Shown piece after piece: positions 48,300-59,600 of a stretch of 64,000 nucleotides of DNA. This DNA is from Hymenobacter jeongseonensis (GTDB taxonomy: Bacteria > Bacteroidota > Bacteroidia > Cytophagales > Hymenobacteraceae): NCBI RefSeq assembly GCF_015694725.1, contig NZ_JADQDQ010000002.1, positions 682,001-746,000 of the forward strand, written 5' to 3'. The translations under genes were made by a program, and so were the position numbers. Position 1 is the stretch's first letter; each line of letters opens with the position of its first letter. The notes under the pieces are model-generated. The model had not been told where the DNA came from, searched no databases, and saw only the letters and a list, made by a program, of their open reading frames with translations.

Positions 48300-49523
48300 T
48301 TAGTTGGAGGGGACGTCGCCGCTGGTGCCACCGGCACCGTTCTCGTCGAAGGCTTCGGAGAGCTTGTTCAGGTTGAAGTGCAGGGATATCCGAATGGTTT
48401 GGGCCAAGGGATTATTCTGCGAGTTATTACCGGTAGGAATCAGGTACGTGCCGTCGATGCCGAATACCTGATAGCGCACGCCCAGGCCCAGGCTGGCGTA
48501 CTGGCGGTCGCCCTTGTCGGGGGCTTCGTAAAAGTAGCCGCCGCGTGCGTACAGCAGGTCGTTGTAGTTGTACTCTAAGCCGGTTGAGAGGTTGATTTCG
48601 CGCAACTCCTCTTTGAATCCGCCGGGCGCATCGCCAAACGAGCCCAGGATGCCGCTTACGATGGATTTGTTGGCAATTTCCCGGTTCTTGGCCACAATGC
48701 TGGGGTCGGTCGACAATACACCGTCCTCGTAGTAGGGCGAGGGCACTAGGAGCTTGCTGGCATCAAACACGAGTGTGATTTTGTTGTACTGGTCAATCTC
48801 CCGGGTCAGGGCGGTGCCCAGTTTCAGGGTTGTGGGCAGGAAGCTGGGGTTCTCGGCGTCGTTGTAGGTAATCTTGTTGCCGATGTTCGAAACCGAGGCA
48901 CCAAACGCCAGATTGTACAAGCCGGTGCCAATGGTGGCGTCTTTGGAATAGTAGGCGCCCAAATCGACGGCGGCCGCGTTGCCGGGCCGGGCGTCGTTGC
49001 CGTTCACGGTCCCAACCAAGTTGGAGCGGATGTAGCGCGCCGAGACGCCCACCCCGAAATTATCGGTCAATTGCTGGCCGTAGGACACGGTGAGGGCGTA
49101 TTCTTTGGGGCTGAACGAGCCGGCCGGCAGGTTGCCGCCGGTGCGGTAGTCAATAGTGCCCAAATCAAAGTACATCAGCGAGGCGCCAATGGCGGAACGT
49201 TCGCCAATTTTCCCGTAGCCCGACAAATACGACAAGCTCATGTCGTCGGTGATGTTGCGCAGCCACGGCGAATAAGACGCCGAAGCAGCGTACTTGTATT
49301 GCACAAAGCCCAGCTTGCCCGCGTTGAAATACGCCGAGTTGGCATCAGGCGACGTGGCTACGCCGGCCTCGCCCAGAGCCGAAGCGCGGGAATCGGGGCT
49401 GAGGGTGAGAATGGGCACGGCCGTGGTGATGGTGCTTTGGTTCTGCTGCGCTTGCGCCGTGCCCACCAGGGACATCAGGCCAGCTAGCAGCGCCACGCGC
49501 GAACGGGAAAAGGGAAGGTGCAT
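48300..49523 (-). CDS. porV: Type IX secretion outer-membrane protein PorV (LptO)
   Basis: 407 residues from ATG 49523 with signal peptide (MHLPFSRSRVALLAGL, cleavage near GTAQAQQ). PorV hallmarks: TAVPILTLSPDSRASALGEAGVATSPDANSAYFN (in two parts), then KLGFVQYKYAASASYSPWL and GVGVSARYIRSNL. A FadL-like 14-strand barrel that escorts cargo to the PorU sortase. Directly downstream of porU, gap about 53 bases, with a terminator after it. Confidence 0.95.
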   Translation of the reverse strand: MHLPFSRSRVALLAGLMSLVGTAQAQQNQSTITTAVPILTLSPDSRASALGEAGVATSPDANSAYFNAGKLGFVQYKYAASASYSPWLRNITDDMSLSYLSGYGKIGERSAIGASLMYFDLGTIDYRTGGNLPAGSFSPKEYALTVSYGQQLTDNFGVGVSARYIRSNLVGTVNGNDARPGNAAAVDLGAYYSKDATIGTGLYNLAFGASVSNIGNKITYNDAENPSFLPTTLKLGTALTREIDQYNKITLVFDASKLLVPSPYYEDGVLSTDPSIVAKNREIANKSIVSGILGSFGDAPGGFKEELREINLSTGLEYNYNDLLYARGGYFYEAPDKGDRQYASLGLGVRYQVFGIDGTYLIPTGNNSQNNPLAQTIRISLHFNLNKLSEAFDENGAGGTSGDVPSN

Positions 49524-49576
49524 AGTGAAAGGGAAAGAAGGCCAACCAACGCGGGCCGGGCACAAATAAAAGCGGA

Positions 49577-52500
49577 TTAATTGAGGATGACGAGTTTTTC
49601 GTACTTCGAGGCCGTGGAGCCGTTCTGCCGCGAGCGCACGCTCAGCCGGTACACGTAAACGCCGCGGGCTAGTTGGTCATTGTATTCGTCGCGGCCGTTC
49701 CAGGTAATGCTGCGTTGCTGCGCCTCGGTGCTGGGCACCGTGGCCGTGAGGGTCCGAACCAGATGGCCGGCTACGGTAAAAATCTGGACTTGTACGTCCA
49801 AATTGTCGGGTTGGCCACCGGCTTGGTTGTGTTCGAAGAAGAACGTAGTAGAGTTAGCAAACGGATTGGGGTAGTTTAGCACATGCGTAAGGGCCAGCTT
49901 TGCATCGTTGGCCACAATGAACTCAATGGTTCGTTCCGACGAGTTATTGTACGTGTCCCAGGCTTTGAGGCGCAACGAGTGCGGTCCCGGCGCCAGGTCT
50001 TTGAACGGGTTGTTGACTTTGCCGGAGCGGAAGTCGCCCACGCTCGACACGTAGCTCTCGTTGAGTACCACGAGCTTGCTGGGGTCGTTGTCGAGCACGG
50101 CCGTAATGTCGTGGCCAATGCCCGCGCCGGTGGCATTGATGCCATTATCGTCCATGAGCGTGGCCAGCAACGTGGTGTTCTGCCCCGTAAGTCCCCCAAA
50201 AGCGAACGACTCATCATCCATGAACAAGGTGATAACCGGCGGAATGGTGTCCTGCTCCACGTTGGAAGCCGACCCGCCCACGGGCTTCCGCTGGTAGCCG
50301 TGCGCATCCACCCGGTTGGTACCGTCAAAGGCATACAAACTGATTTTGCCAATGCCTAGGTTGTAATTTATATCCTTGGGCACCACAAACGTGAGGCTGA
50401 AGGCACCGCTTTTCACCTCGGCCTGCCCGGCATAAATCACGTTTTCCTGAATAACCACGGGCCGCGGCGCGTCCCGTGCGTCGCCGGCAACCTCGTTGCC
50501 CAAGGTCATCACGGTGGTCGGCTTGTCATAAATGGTAACCTGCGCCCGGCCGGTGAAAGCCTGATTGGCCACGCCGTTGTTCAGCACGCGGCCATGCATC
50601 TGCACGCGCGCCAAGGCGCGGAGGGTATCGGCTGGCGCACTGACGCCTTTGGTTATTTGCTGCACGCTGTCTACCACCACCGTTTGCCGGGGATAAGCCA
50701 GCGTCATGCTGGGGTCAGCCAGCAGCACGTAGTTGCGGTTGTTGATAACGCCGGGCTGCCCCACGCCGGGGTAATCATTTTTGCTCAGCATGATAACCGT
50801 CCCAATGCTGGGCATCGAACCATTGTATGGCCGTAGCACCCGATTGAAATACGCTTGGTTCAAACTGGCGTTCTGGCCAGCATCTACCACGCGGGTGGTG
50901 GTAAACAGGCCCACGGCGCCGCCCGTTGGGTTATCCGTCAGCGACTCTTCCCCGGCCGAATTAAAATCGGGGTTGTCATACGTGCTGAAATCGCACGTGC
51001 CGGTGGTGAAAAACGTGAGGTTATTGGGGTTGCGAAGGGCTAGCACCGAGGCGTTAGTTACGATTTGCTCATCGGTCCAGCCTTTGGGGCCGCCGTGGCC
51101 CAGGTAGTTCACTATCAACGACCCTTGTTCTATGGATTGGTCGATGGCTCGGCTGGCTTCGGGCGAGCGCTGGCCGGCTGGCACTGCCAGCTGCGGATAC
51201 AAATCGAGGTACACTTTGTGCACGTTGTACTCCGGATGGTTGGTTTCGATGACGCGGCTAATCAACTCCGAACCCTGCCCCACAAACAAGTCCCCGTTGC
51301 CGTCGTCCGATACCAGCGTAATGCGGTTGCGCCACTTGCCATAAGCCGCCGGCGCATCGTAGCTGATGATTTTGTCGACTACCTGCCGTGCCTGGGCCGT
51401 GTTCTTCGGGTCGCCTTTGGGCGTGCGAATCGGCAGGCGGCCCACGCCGATGTCGAGCAACTCACTCCCGGGCCGCTGCTCCTCCCACTCGCCTTCGTTG
51501 TCGTCGAGCAGGGCATAAAAGTCGTCCGAGGAATAGCTGGCCTGGCCATAAGCGCCGCCGTAGAAAGGGGCCAGCGACTCACGCGACTCGTAAGTCGGCA
51601 CGTAGTTTTGATTGTGTGCGTCGAAATCCGTGTCGTTCTTGAATGGCACCCGCTCCCGCCACCACGTTGGCTCGAAGTCCTTGTTGTTGTACGGGTCGGA
51701 TTTGTAATCGAAAGACGCGTCGCCGAACAGCAGCAGCTGCATTTGTTTGCCGGCCGGGGCGCGGTCGTAAAGCTGCTTCATCAGGTCACGAATGGCGCTG
51801 ACGTCCTGCCCGCCCGACCCGTATTCGTTGTACACCTCGGCAGTTGTCACCACGGCCACGCGCAGGTTGTCGTGGCTGGTGCGGTGGTTGGCCAGCCGCA
51901 CCGCTTCCGCTTTAAACGGAGCATAGGTCACAATAACCAAGTCGATTAATGCACTGGGGTCGCTGTTTAGCGCGTGTAGGTTCTGGTTGGCCACCTTGCC
52001 AAAGGCGCGCGGCCGGGCAAAGGCGCCGCCGGGTTGAAAGGCCACGTACTCCCGCAAGGTATCTGAAGTGGCCACGAAGCGGGCGGTGCTGCCTGTCATA
52101 GTCAGGGGCAGCGCGGCGGGCCGGCGGGGGTTGGTTACGTCCCACACCACGGCTCCCGTGGCATTGGCCAGTTCAAATAGGTTAGTGGCCTGCGGGGCGA
52201 TGTTGGACAGCGAGCGAAACTCCAACTGGTCGCCGCTAAGCCGCAACTGCCGCTGCGCCGTGATTTCCAGATAATCCAAGTAGCCGCTGGCGCCGGGGTC
52301 GTTGCTGTTGTAAGTCAGGCCCACCCGCAGTTCTGTGCCGGGGCTGGCCAGCGGCAGCTGCTTCGTGCCCACGCTCACGGTGCCAATGGCGCCAAAATCG
52401 TAGTTCGGCCGCGCATCCAGCGGCTGGCTTCCCAAGGCCGTGCCATTGAGCGTGAGCTGAAATGCACTCGCCGTACTGGACCGCGCCACCACCGAAGCCG

Positions 52501-53620
52501 TGACCCGAACGGGCGTGTTGGGCAGCAGGTCGGGAATATTGCTGAAAGCAAAATCCCGTTGCGCGTTCACGGCGAAGCCTTCGCCCACCCAGTTGCGGCC
52601 CGAACCGCCCGGCCCGGACGTGTGCATGAGGTTCGCCAGGTCGTGCTCGTAAAAGGCCCGGTAGGCGAAGGTGGTGATGGTGGGCGTGGTGCTGGACGCG
52701 GCCAGCGCGGCAGCCGTCGGCACCCGGCGTCCGGCCGTATTGTTCACCGTCACAAAGTAAAAAGTCGTGTCGGTGTAAATGTTGTTCCGATGGCGAAATG
52801 AGCCGCCATCTGCTTCCCAGGTATGCGCGCCCGGCGAGTAGAACAGCACGTATTCGTTGTCATCAAACGAGTTATCGGCGTTGCCAACAAACAGCACGTT
52901 GTTTTCGGCCAAATCATCCGGGCGCGGCGCGGCGTTGGCCTGGGGCAAAATGCCCATGGCGTTGCCGTAAACGTGCAGGTTATTGGGGTTGACTCCTTGC
53001 AAGCTGCTCACGCCCATGATGCTGAGCAGCGCCGTTTTGTCGAGCTTATAAATGCCGCTTTCGCTCACGCCCATCTTGTACCAGTCGCCCGATGCCAGCA
53101 CCGAACTCGTGGCGTGGGGGCGGGTAGTGGCGGTGCGGCGGGCCGCAGTGGTGCTTGCCCCGGCAGTGTAGCGGTAATCGAACGACACCAACCGTTCGGG
53201 CTGGCCGGTTTGGGGGTTGCGGCGCACGGGGCGCAGGCTGAGGTGGGTGACCACCTGCTTCATTTCGGTACCGGACTGTAGCTTGGGCTCCGGGCCAGCG
53301 GGCAGCTTGCTGGCGTTGAACAGCTTGGCATCGGCCGCGGAAAAGGGTTCGTACACCATGTTCACCAGCTCGCCCTGGCCCACGGCACCGTTCAGCCGCA
53401 GGCTATACCAGCCCACTTGGTCGTCCAGCGCCTGGTGGACTTCGTTGAAAGTGGGCACTTTTTGCTTGCGTGAACCCAACGTAGGCACCTCCGTGTAGCC
53501 GCCCCATTTGACAATGCCATGGGCTACAACCGGTCCGCCAGCCTGCGCCTGAGCCGGGATTCTAACGCCAAGTAATAAGCCCGCAAAAGCAATAAAGCGG
53601 AAAAAAGGACGCATACACAT
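49577..53620 (-). CDS. porU: Type IX secretion sortase PorU (C25 family)
   Basis: 1347 residues (or 1345 from a second ATG at 53614), with a signal peptide to about residue 26. The gingipain-type C25 domain carries the catalytic His in NYLGHGGPKG (about 838) and Cys in TGTCDFSTYDNP (about 876). The C terminus has its own sorting-type domain: LNYPNPFANSTTFFFEHNQ then ARGVYVYRLSVRS. PorU cuts off the sorting domain of type IX cargo and attaches the mature protein to lipopolysaccharide. Followed by porV in the same direction, the standard pair. Confidence 0.95.
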   Translation of the reverse strand: MCMRPFFRFIAFAGLLLGVRIPAQAQAGGPVVAHGIVKWGGYTEVPTLGSRKQKVPTFNEVHQALDDQVGWYSLRLNGAVGQGELVNMVYEPFSAADAKLFNASKLPAGPEPKLQSGTEMKQVVTHLSLRPVRRNPQTGQPERLVSFDYRYTAGASTTAARRTATTRPHATSSVLASGDWYKMGVSESGIYKLDKTALLSIMGVSSLQGVNPNNLHVYGNAMGILPQANAAPRPDDLAENNVLFVGNADNSFDDNEYVLFYSPGAHTWEADGGSFRHRNNIYTDTTFYFVTVNNTAGRRVPTAAALAASSTTPTITTFAYRAFYEHDLANLMHTSGPGGSGRNWVGEGFAVNAQRDFAFSNIPDLLPNTPVRVTASVVARSSTASAFQLTLNGTALGSQPLDARPNYDFGAIGTVSVGTKQLPLASPGTELRVGLTYNSNDPGASGYLDYLEITAQRQLRLSGDQLEFRSLSNIAPQATNLFELANATGAVVWDVTNPRRPAALPLTMTGSTARFVATSDTLREYVAFQPGGAFARPRAFGKVANQNLHALNSDPSALIDLVIVTYAPFKAEAVRLANHRTSHDNLRVAVVTTAEVYNEYGSGGQDVSAIRDLMKQLYDRAPAGKQMQLLLFGDASFDYKSDPYNNKDFEPTWWRERVPFKNDTDFDAHNQNYVPTYESRESLAPFYGGAYGQASYSSDDFYALLDDNEGEWEEQRPGSELLDIGVGRLPIRTPKGDPKNTAQARQVVDKIISYDAPAAYGKWRNRITLVSDDGNGDLFVGQGSELISRVIETNHPEYNVHKVYLDLYPQLAVPAGQRSPEASRAIDQSIEQGSLIVNYLGHGGPKGWTDEQIVTNASVLALRNPNNLTFFTTGTCDFSTYDNPDFNSAGEESLTDNPTGGAVGLFTTTRVVDAGQNASLNQAYFNRVLRPYNGSMPSIGTVIMLSKNDYPGVGQPGVINNRNYVLLADPSMTLAYPRQTVVVDSVQQITKGVSAPADTLRALARVQMHGRVLNNGVANQAFTGRAQVTIYDKPTTVMTLGNEVAGDARDAPRPVVIQENVIYAGQAEVKSGAFSLTFVVPKDINYNLGIGKISLYAFDGTNRVDAHGYQRKPVGGSASNVEQDTIPPVITLFMDDESFAFGGLTGQNTTLLATLMDDNGINATGAGIGHDITAVLDNDPSKLVVLNESYVSSVGDFRSGKVNNPFKDLAPGPHSLRLKAWDTYNNSSERTIEFIVANDAKLALTHVLNYPNPFANSTTFFFEHNQAGGQPDNLDVQVQIFTVAGHLVRTLTATVPSTEAQQRSITWNGRDEYNDQLARGVYVYRLSVRSRQNGSTASKYEKLVILN

Positions 53621-53761
53621 TATGTTATTGAACTCCTGCCTCCCCTGCTAAGGCCTGCCACTTGGTGGCCCCGCAACAGCATTGCGCGTCAGCAGGTTCA
53701 CCGGGCGGTGGCTTCTTAACAACCAAATAATGCATTTATTGTGACTGCTAAACTGAAAGTT

Positions 53762-54460
53762 CTACCGCGCCGCCGTTTTGGGCACCGATAGCAACACGTA
53801 GAGGAGCACCACCAGCGGCACCGCCGCCGCACGCAGCCACAGCAACAACACGGCCGCTAGCATCAGAAACAAAAAGCGGCGCCGGTTGTCGCCCCAGCGC
53901 AAGTTTTTAAACTTTAAGGCAAAGAGCGGCAGTTCAGCCACCAACAGGCCCGATAACACCGCCGTGAGGCCCAGCAGCAGGCCGGGATGGAGGATTATCG
54001 ATGCCAGTTCAAATTGGTCGTGGGCCAGAATGAGCGGCAACGACGCCACCACCAGCGTGCAAGCCGGCGTGGGCAGGCCAATAAAGGAAGTGGTCTGACG
54101 TGTGTCGTTGTTGAATTTTGCCAGCCGCAAGGCCGAGAAAATACTCACCGTGAACCCGGCGTAGGGCAACCACTGCAGGACGCCGGTAGCCAGATTGGCA
54201 TCCAACGTCAGCAACTTAAACAGGATGGCCCCCGGCACTACACCGAACGACACCATATCGGCCAGCGAGTCCAAATCCTTGCCAATGGCCGACGACACCC
54301 GCAAGGCCCGGGCCACCAAGCCGTCGGCAAAGTCGGCCACGGCCGCGGCGGCCACAAACCAGGCCCCCAAATCCAGTCGCCCGGCAAAAATGTATGTCAG
54401 CGCCAGACAGCCGCACAGTAGATTAAGGCAGGTAATGGCGTTGGGCAGGTGTCTTTTCAA
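53762..54460 (-). CDS. pssA: CDP-diacylglycerol-serine O-phosphatidyltransferase
   Basis: 232 residues, about six to seven membrane helices. CDP-alcohol phosphotransferase motif D-G-x2-A-R-x8-G-x3-D-x3-D is complete: ADFADGLVARALR then SAIGKDLDSLADMVSFG (about 42-72). Makes phosphatidylserine, precursor of phosphatidylethanolamine. Start MKRHLPNAITCLNLLCG is typical for PssA. Its upstream neighbour is porU in the same direction (gap about 140 bases). Confidence 0.93.
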   Translation of the reverse strand: MKRHLPNAITCLNLLCGCLALTYIFAGRLDLGAWFVAAAAVADFADGLVARALRVSSAIGKDLDSLADMVSFGVVPGAILFKLLTLDANLATGVLQWLPYAGFTVSIFSALRLAKFNNDTRQTTSFIGLPTPACTLVVASLPLILAHDQFELASIILHPGLLLGLTAVLSGLLVAELPLFALKFKNLRWGDNRRRFLFLMLAAVLLLWLRAAAVPLVVLLYVLLSVPKTAAR

Positions 54461-54533
54461 GGGTTGAATGGGGTTAGAAATTTGTGAGCGGGCCGAAAGA
54501 GGACAGCGCGCTTAAGTAGTTGCGGCGGCTGTT

Positions 54534-55175
54534 CTAATTCAAGAACGGATTGCTGCGCCGCTCCTCGCCGATGGTGGTGGCGGGGCCGTGGCCCGGGTAC
54601 ACCACCGTGGCGTCGGGCAAGGTCATCAGCTCGGTTGCGATGCTGTGCAACAGCGTGGCATGGTCGCCACCGGGCAAGTCGGTGCGCCCAATGCTGCGCT
54701 GAAACAACACGTCGCCGCCGATGACGGTGGCCGTGGGCTCGTGGTAGAACACCACGTGGCCCGGGGCGTGGCCCGGCGCAAACCGCACCTCCAACTCCGT
54801 GTCGCCGAAGCGGACGGGCTGGCCGGCCACCAACTCGCCGGTGGGCTCGGCGGGCTGGTACTGCGGGAAGCCGTAGTTGGCCGCATATGTGGGCACGGCG
54901 CGCAGCGTCGCCAAATCGAGCCGGTGCAGCAGAAACGGGGTACCCGGCCAGGTATTCAGCACAAACTGATTGCCCAGAACGTGGTCGATGTGCGCGTGCG
55001 TATTGAGCAGCAGCGCTACCTGTAAGTCATTGGCTTCAACGTATTCGCGCAGGGCCTGCTGCTCGGCTTGCGCGTAGCAGCCGGGGTCCACAATGGCGCA
55101 CTGGCGGGTGGCTTCGTCAATCAGCAGGTAGGTATTTTCGGAAAAAGCGTTGAAGGTAAAACCGGCGACAGTCAT
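54534..55175 (-). CDS. MBL-fold metallo-hydrolase (glyoxalase II-like)
   Basis: 213 residues from ATG 55175 (MTVAGFTFNAF). Metal motif HxHxDH in LNTHAHIDHVLGNQ (about 57-62), GHAPGHVVFY, a second aspartate in IGGDVLFQRSIGRTDLPGG, and a final HG in YPGHGPATTIGEER. All seven metal ligands of the glyoxalase II/persulfide dioxygenase-like group appear present. Hydrolyses a thioester or similar bond; substrate unknown. Confidence 0.92.
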   Translation of the reverse strand: MTVAGFTFNAFSENTYLLIDEATRQCAIVDPGCYAQAEQQALREYVEANDLQVALLLNTHAHIDHVLGNQFVLNTWPGTPFLLHRLDLATLRAVPTYAANYGFPQYQPAEPTGELVAGQPVRFGDTELEVRFAPGHAPGHVVFYHEPTATVIGGDVLFQRSIGRTDLPGGDHATLLHSIATELMTLPDATVVYPGHGPATTIGEERRSNPFLN

Positions 55176-55405
55176 GTGAAATAGAGTCTCTGAGCAATGC
55201 GGCAAGGTACGACGCTGCGTCGAATGAAGAATTGACCCGGTCGCTCATGCAAGACAGCAACCCGAACCTTTGCCCACCGCTGCCATCATCGGCCGCGCCT
55301 TTGAATTACAGATACGTGGGCTGCCTACTGCCGGGCCGCCCAGCCACCGTATTTTCTTCCTACCTTGAGAATAGAGTAAGCGCGGCATTCCTTACCTTGC
55401 CAGCC

Positions 55406-56482
55406 ATGACAGACTGTGACTTTCTGGTAGTCGGCCACGGCATTGCGGGCGCTACCCTGGCCTACGTGTTGCGGCAGCGGGGCCACCGGGTGCTGGTGTA
55501 CGACCCCGGCCAGGCCAATTCGGCTTCGAATGTGGCGGCGGGGCTCATGAATCCCGTGGCCGGCAAGCGCTTCGCGCTCACGTGGCGCGGGGCCGAGCTA
55601 CTGCCTTTTGCGGCCGCGTTCTACCGGGAACTGGAGCAGCGTTACGAGCAGTCTTTTTTCAGCGAAACGCCCATTTTCAAACTATTCAGCTCGCTCGAAG
55701 AGCAGAATGCCGTGTTAGCCCGCAGCGCCGACCACCCGTGGGGCGATTTTGTGGCCGGCTTCGATACCACCGACCCGGGCCTGCCCGGCACGCATGCTCC
55801 CTTCGGCGGCGCGTGGCTACAGCACGGCGGCCACGTGGCCGTGCGCGAGTTGCTGGCTGCCCTGGCCGTCGAAGGCACGCGCGCGGGCTGGTTGCGGCGC
55901 GAAACGTTTGACTGGGCGCAACTCGCCACCAGCTCCGACGGCGCCGTTTACGCCGGCCAAGTCCGGGCCCGGCACGTCATCTGCTGCGAAGGCGCGGCGG
56001 CCGTGCGCAACCCCTACTTCCACTGGCTGCCCCTAACGCCCAACCAGGGCGAGGTACTGGACGTGGAGTGCCCCGGCTTGAGTTCGGCGCAGGTGCTTAA
56101 CCGAGGAGCCTACGTGGTGCCTGTGGGCGGGACGCGGTTCCGGGTGGGTGCCACGTACCGATGGCCGCCTTTTGCCGACGGCATTACCGCCGTGGCGCGC
56201 GAGGAACTAGCGGCCCGCTTGTCCGTTATCACCGAGTTGTCGTTCGCCATTGTGGGGCAGCAAGCCGGGGTGCGGCCGGCCGTGCGCGACCGGCGCCCCT
56301 TACTGGGACCCCACCCCACAGTGCCGGCGCTGAGCTTTTGCGGCGGCTACGGTTCGAAAGGCGTGATGCTGGCCCCACGGCTGGCCGTGCTTTTGGCCGA
56401 CTGGCTGGACGGACACGCCGACATCTGGCCCGACGTCAGCTTGCAGCGCTACAACACGCTGCAATCGGTTGGCGTAGCTTGA
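55406..56482 (+). CDS. FAD-dependent oxidoreductase, D-amino-acid-oxidase (DAO) type
   Basis: 358 residues from ATG 55406 (MTDCDFLVVG); an earlier in-frame start at 55232 adds a segment without protein character. FAD motif VVGHGIAGATLAYVLRQRGH (about 7-26), NVAAGLMNPVAGKRF, and a C-terminal FCGGYGSKGVMLAPRLA (about 320-336) for FAD contact. ThiO/glycine-oxidase-like outline; no thiamine genes nearby. Substrate unknown. TACCTTGA at 55361 might be its -7 box. Confidence 0.88.
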   Translation: MTDCDFLVVGHGIAGATLAYVLRQRGHRVLVYDPGQANSASNVAAGLMNPVAGKRFALTWRGAELLPFAAAFYRELEQRYEQSFFSETPIFKLFSSLEEQNAVLARSADHPWGDFVAGFDTTDPGLPGTHAPFGGAWLQHGGHVAVRELLAALAVEGTRAGWLRRETFDWAQLATSSDGAVYAGQVRARHVICCEGAAAVRNPYFHWLPLTPNQGEVLDVECPGLSSAQVLNRGAYVVPVGGTRFRVGATYRWPPFADGITAVAREELAARLSVITELSFAIVGQQAGVRPAVRDRRPLLGPHPTVPALSFCGGYGSKGVMLAPRLAVLLADWLDGHADIWPDVSLQRYNTLQSVGVA

Positions 56483-56681
56483 CGGCCTGTTAGGAAAGCG
56501 GCAGCTACTCAGTTGCCGCTCGTTTGCCTTGCCGACGTATGACTTTGGAACAATTTCGTACCAATTGCCTTTACTTCACCGCTCCTCAGCGGCCCGCAGA
56601 CCGGACTGCAAGCGGCCGGGGACTCGGAATATTTTTAGCGTTTTAGCGGACTAATTTTTGTCTTTGCTCGTTGCTTGTACT

Positions 56682-59600
56682 ATGAACATTCTACTATCCG
56701 CGAAACGCACGCTGGGAGTTCTGGCGCTGCTCTGCCCGTTGCTGGTTTCGCCGGCGGCGCGGGCCCAAACGGCGCAGGAGCCGTTTGGCCGCGTTCGCAT
56801 TCAGCACAAGCAGTTTAGGTGGCAGCAGTTGAGCACCCAAAACTTCAACATAATGTACTACGACGGCGGCGAGCCCAGCGCCCGCCGGGCGGCCGAGTAC
56901 GCCGAGAAAGAACTCCAGCGCATCACGGCGCTCATCGGCTATTACCCCTACTCCAAAACCACTCTGTTGTTTTACAACTCGGTGGGCGACCTGCGGCAAA
57001 GCAACATCGGCCTCACGGCCACCCAGCAGCAGGTGAACGGGGGCGAAACCCCGCTGGCCCGCATGAGCAAGGTGCAAATTGCCTTCGCCGGGCAGGAAAC
57101 CGAGTTCAAGCGCGAGCTCAGCACCCAGATTACGCAGGTGCTGCTCAACGACATGATGTACGGCGGCTCGCTAAAAGAGGTATTGCAAAGCAGCTACTTG
57201 CTACAGCTGCCCAATTGGTTCATCGGCGGGGCTTCCGCTTACGCGGCCGAAGGCTGGAGCGTGGACATGGACGGCTTCATGCGCGACATGAGCAAGCAGC
57301 ACCCCACCGGTACCCGCACGGCCCCGTTTTTCCTGCGCAACTCCACGCTAGCGGGTCAGAGCATCTGGAACTACGTGGCCGAGCGCTACGGCTACACCAC
57401 CATCCAGAACATCCTCAACCTGACGCGCATCACCCGCGACGTGGAAGTGGGCATCAGCTCGTCGCTGAATGTGCCTTTCAAGGTGTTTATGAAGGATTGG
57501 CTGACGTACTACCGAGAGCTCAACGGCCAGCCCGTGGCCACGCTGGTTGAGCCCGACAAAAAATTCAGTCAGAGTGGCCGCAACCGCCACGCCGATGTAT
57601 TCTCCCAGCCCATGCTGAGCCCCAACGGGCAGCAGGTGGCTTATGCCCAAAACGAGCAGGGCCGCTACCGCGTGATGGTGATGAACCGCGACGGCTCGGG
57701 CCGCCACATCATCAGCCGTGGAGGTCACAAAACGCCTGACCAGCAAGTAGAAACCCGGCTACCCGTGGTGGCATGGCGGGGCAATTCCCAGGTAGCCACG
57801 GCCGAAGTGCGGCGCGGCGAAATGGCCCTGCGCCTGCGCGATGCCGACGGCCACGGCTTGGTTACTCGAATTCGGGAAGCCATCCAGTTTTCGCGGCCGG
57901 CGTCGGTGTTTGCCGGGTACGACCAGGTGCTGAGCATGAGCTACGCACCCGATGGCAAAGCTTTGGTATTTAGTGCCGTGCGCAACGGCCAAAATGATAT
58001 TTACCTGTTGCGGGCGGGCAGTCGCAAGCCCGAACAGCTCACCGACGACTTATTCGACGACATCCAGCCCGTGTTTTTGCCCGGTGGCCAGGGGTTGGTG
58101 TTCAGTTCGAACCGCTACCTCGACTCGGCAGGGCAGGCCCGTCCGGCCACGTTCCAGAACGTGGTCAACAACTACGACCTGTTTGTTTACCACCTCGACG
58201 GGCGCCCCACGCCGGTTGAGACGATGGTCAGCACCATTTCGAACGAGACCCGGCCCCGCGCCGTTTCGGACGACGAGGTGCTGTATTTGGGCGAAGAAAG
58301 CGGCGTGCGGGCCCTGTACCGTTACTCGCTGAAGACCAAAGAGCGCACGCTGCTGACCAATTGGTTGCCTAACACCCAAGATTTCGACTACCATCCGCAG
58401 ACCTCGGGGCTGGTGTTTGTGGCGCCGGCCCAGGCCCGCGACATCCTGTATGTGTACCCGACTTACCCGCTGCCCACGGGCTTGCCCCTCACCAAAACGG
58501 CTCGCCAGCAAACCCTAGAAGACCGGTCGGCCGCACCGCGCGCTGCCGTTCCCAAGCCGGCGCCCGTGCCAGCTTCCCCGCTGGTTTCGGATACTGCGGG
58601 TCCGGCTGACTCTGCCGCTGTCCCCCGGCCCGCGGCTCCCAAGGCTGGGCAACCCGTAAACACGAGTGATTATCAGTTTGAGGAAGACGAGCCGACGCAG
58701 CCTTCGCAGACCAAGCGGCGGCGCCTGACGCCCACGGCGGCTTCGGCGGCCGCGCAGGCCAAAGCTGACGCCCCGCTTTCCGGTCCGTTCCGGTACGACA
58801 CCCGCTTTATGGCCGACAACGTTTCGAGCGCGCTGTTTGTAGACCCGCTGCTGGGCATGGGCCTGCAATTCAAGGCTGCCTTGACCGATGTGCTGGAAAA
58901 TCAGCGCATTGATGCCAGTTTGTTCGGGTTGTTTGACCTGCGCACCAGCAACATCCGCGCCTCTTACACCAACCTCACCAAGCGCTACGACTGGGGCGTG
59001 GCTTATCAGAAACAAGCTTATTTCTTTGATATCAACGGCGGCCGCTTCCGCTACGGGCGCCACGAAATAGCGCCCACTATTGCCTACCCGCTCACGCACA
59101 ACTTGAGCGTACGCGGCGGCCCCCGGTTCGTCAACATCTCGCGCACCCGGCTGGGCGATGTGTCGACCGAAGACGACGAGAGCTCCAGCTACATTGGCTA
59201 TAACGGCGAGCTTGTGTTCGATAACAGCATTGCGACCGGCGTGAACATGGTGACCGGCACGCGGCTGAAAGCCAGCGTGCAGCAACAAAACAACCTGGAC
59301 AGTAAGAGCCTCAACTTCGGCAAGTTTGTGATTGACCTGCGGCACTACCAGAAAATCAGCCGTTCGATTGTGTGGGCCAACCGAGCCAGCTACGGGCAGT
59401 TTTTTGGCCCGCGGCAGCAGCTCTTCCGCTTGGGCGGCATGGACAACTGGCTGAACGCCGACTACGAAGACGCCCGCTTTCCGATGAATTATGATGCTCC
59501 GGACCAGGTGTTCAACCAGGACTTTGTAACCAACCTGCGCGGCTTCGATTACAGTTCCCGTAGCGGCCCGCGCTATGTACTGTTCAATAGCGAGTTGCGC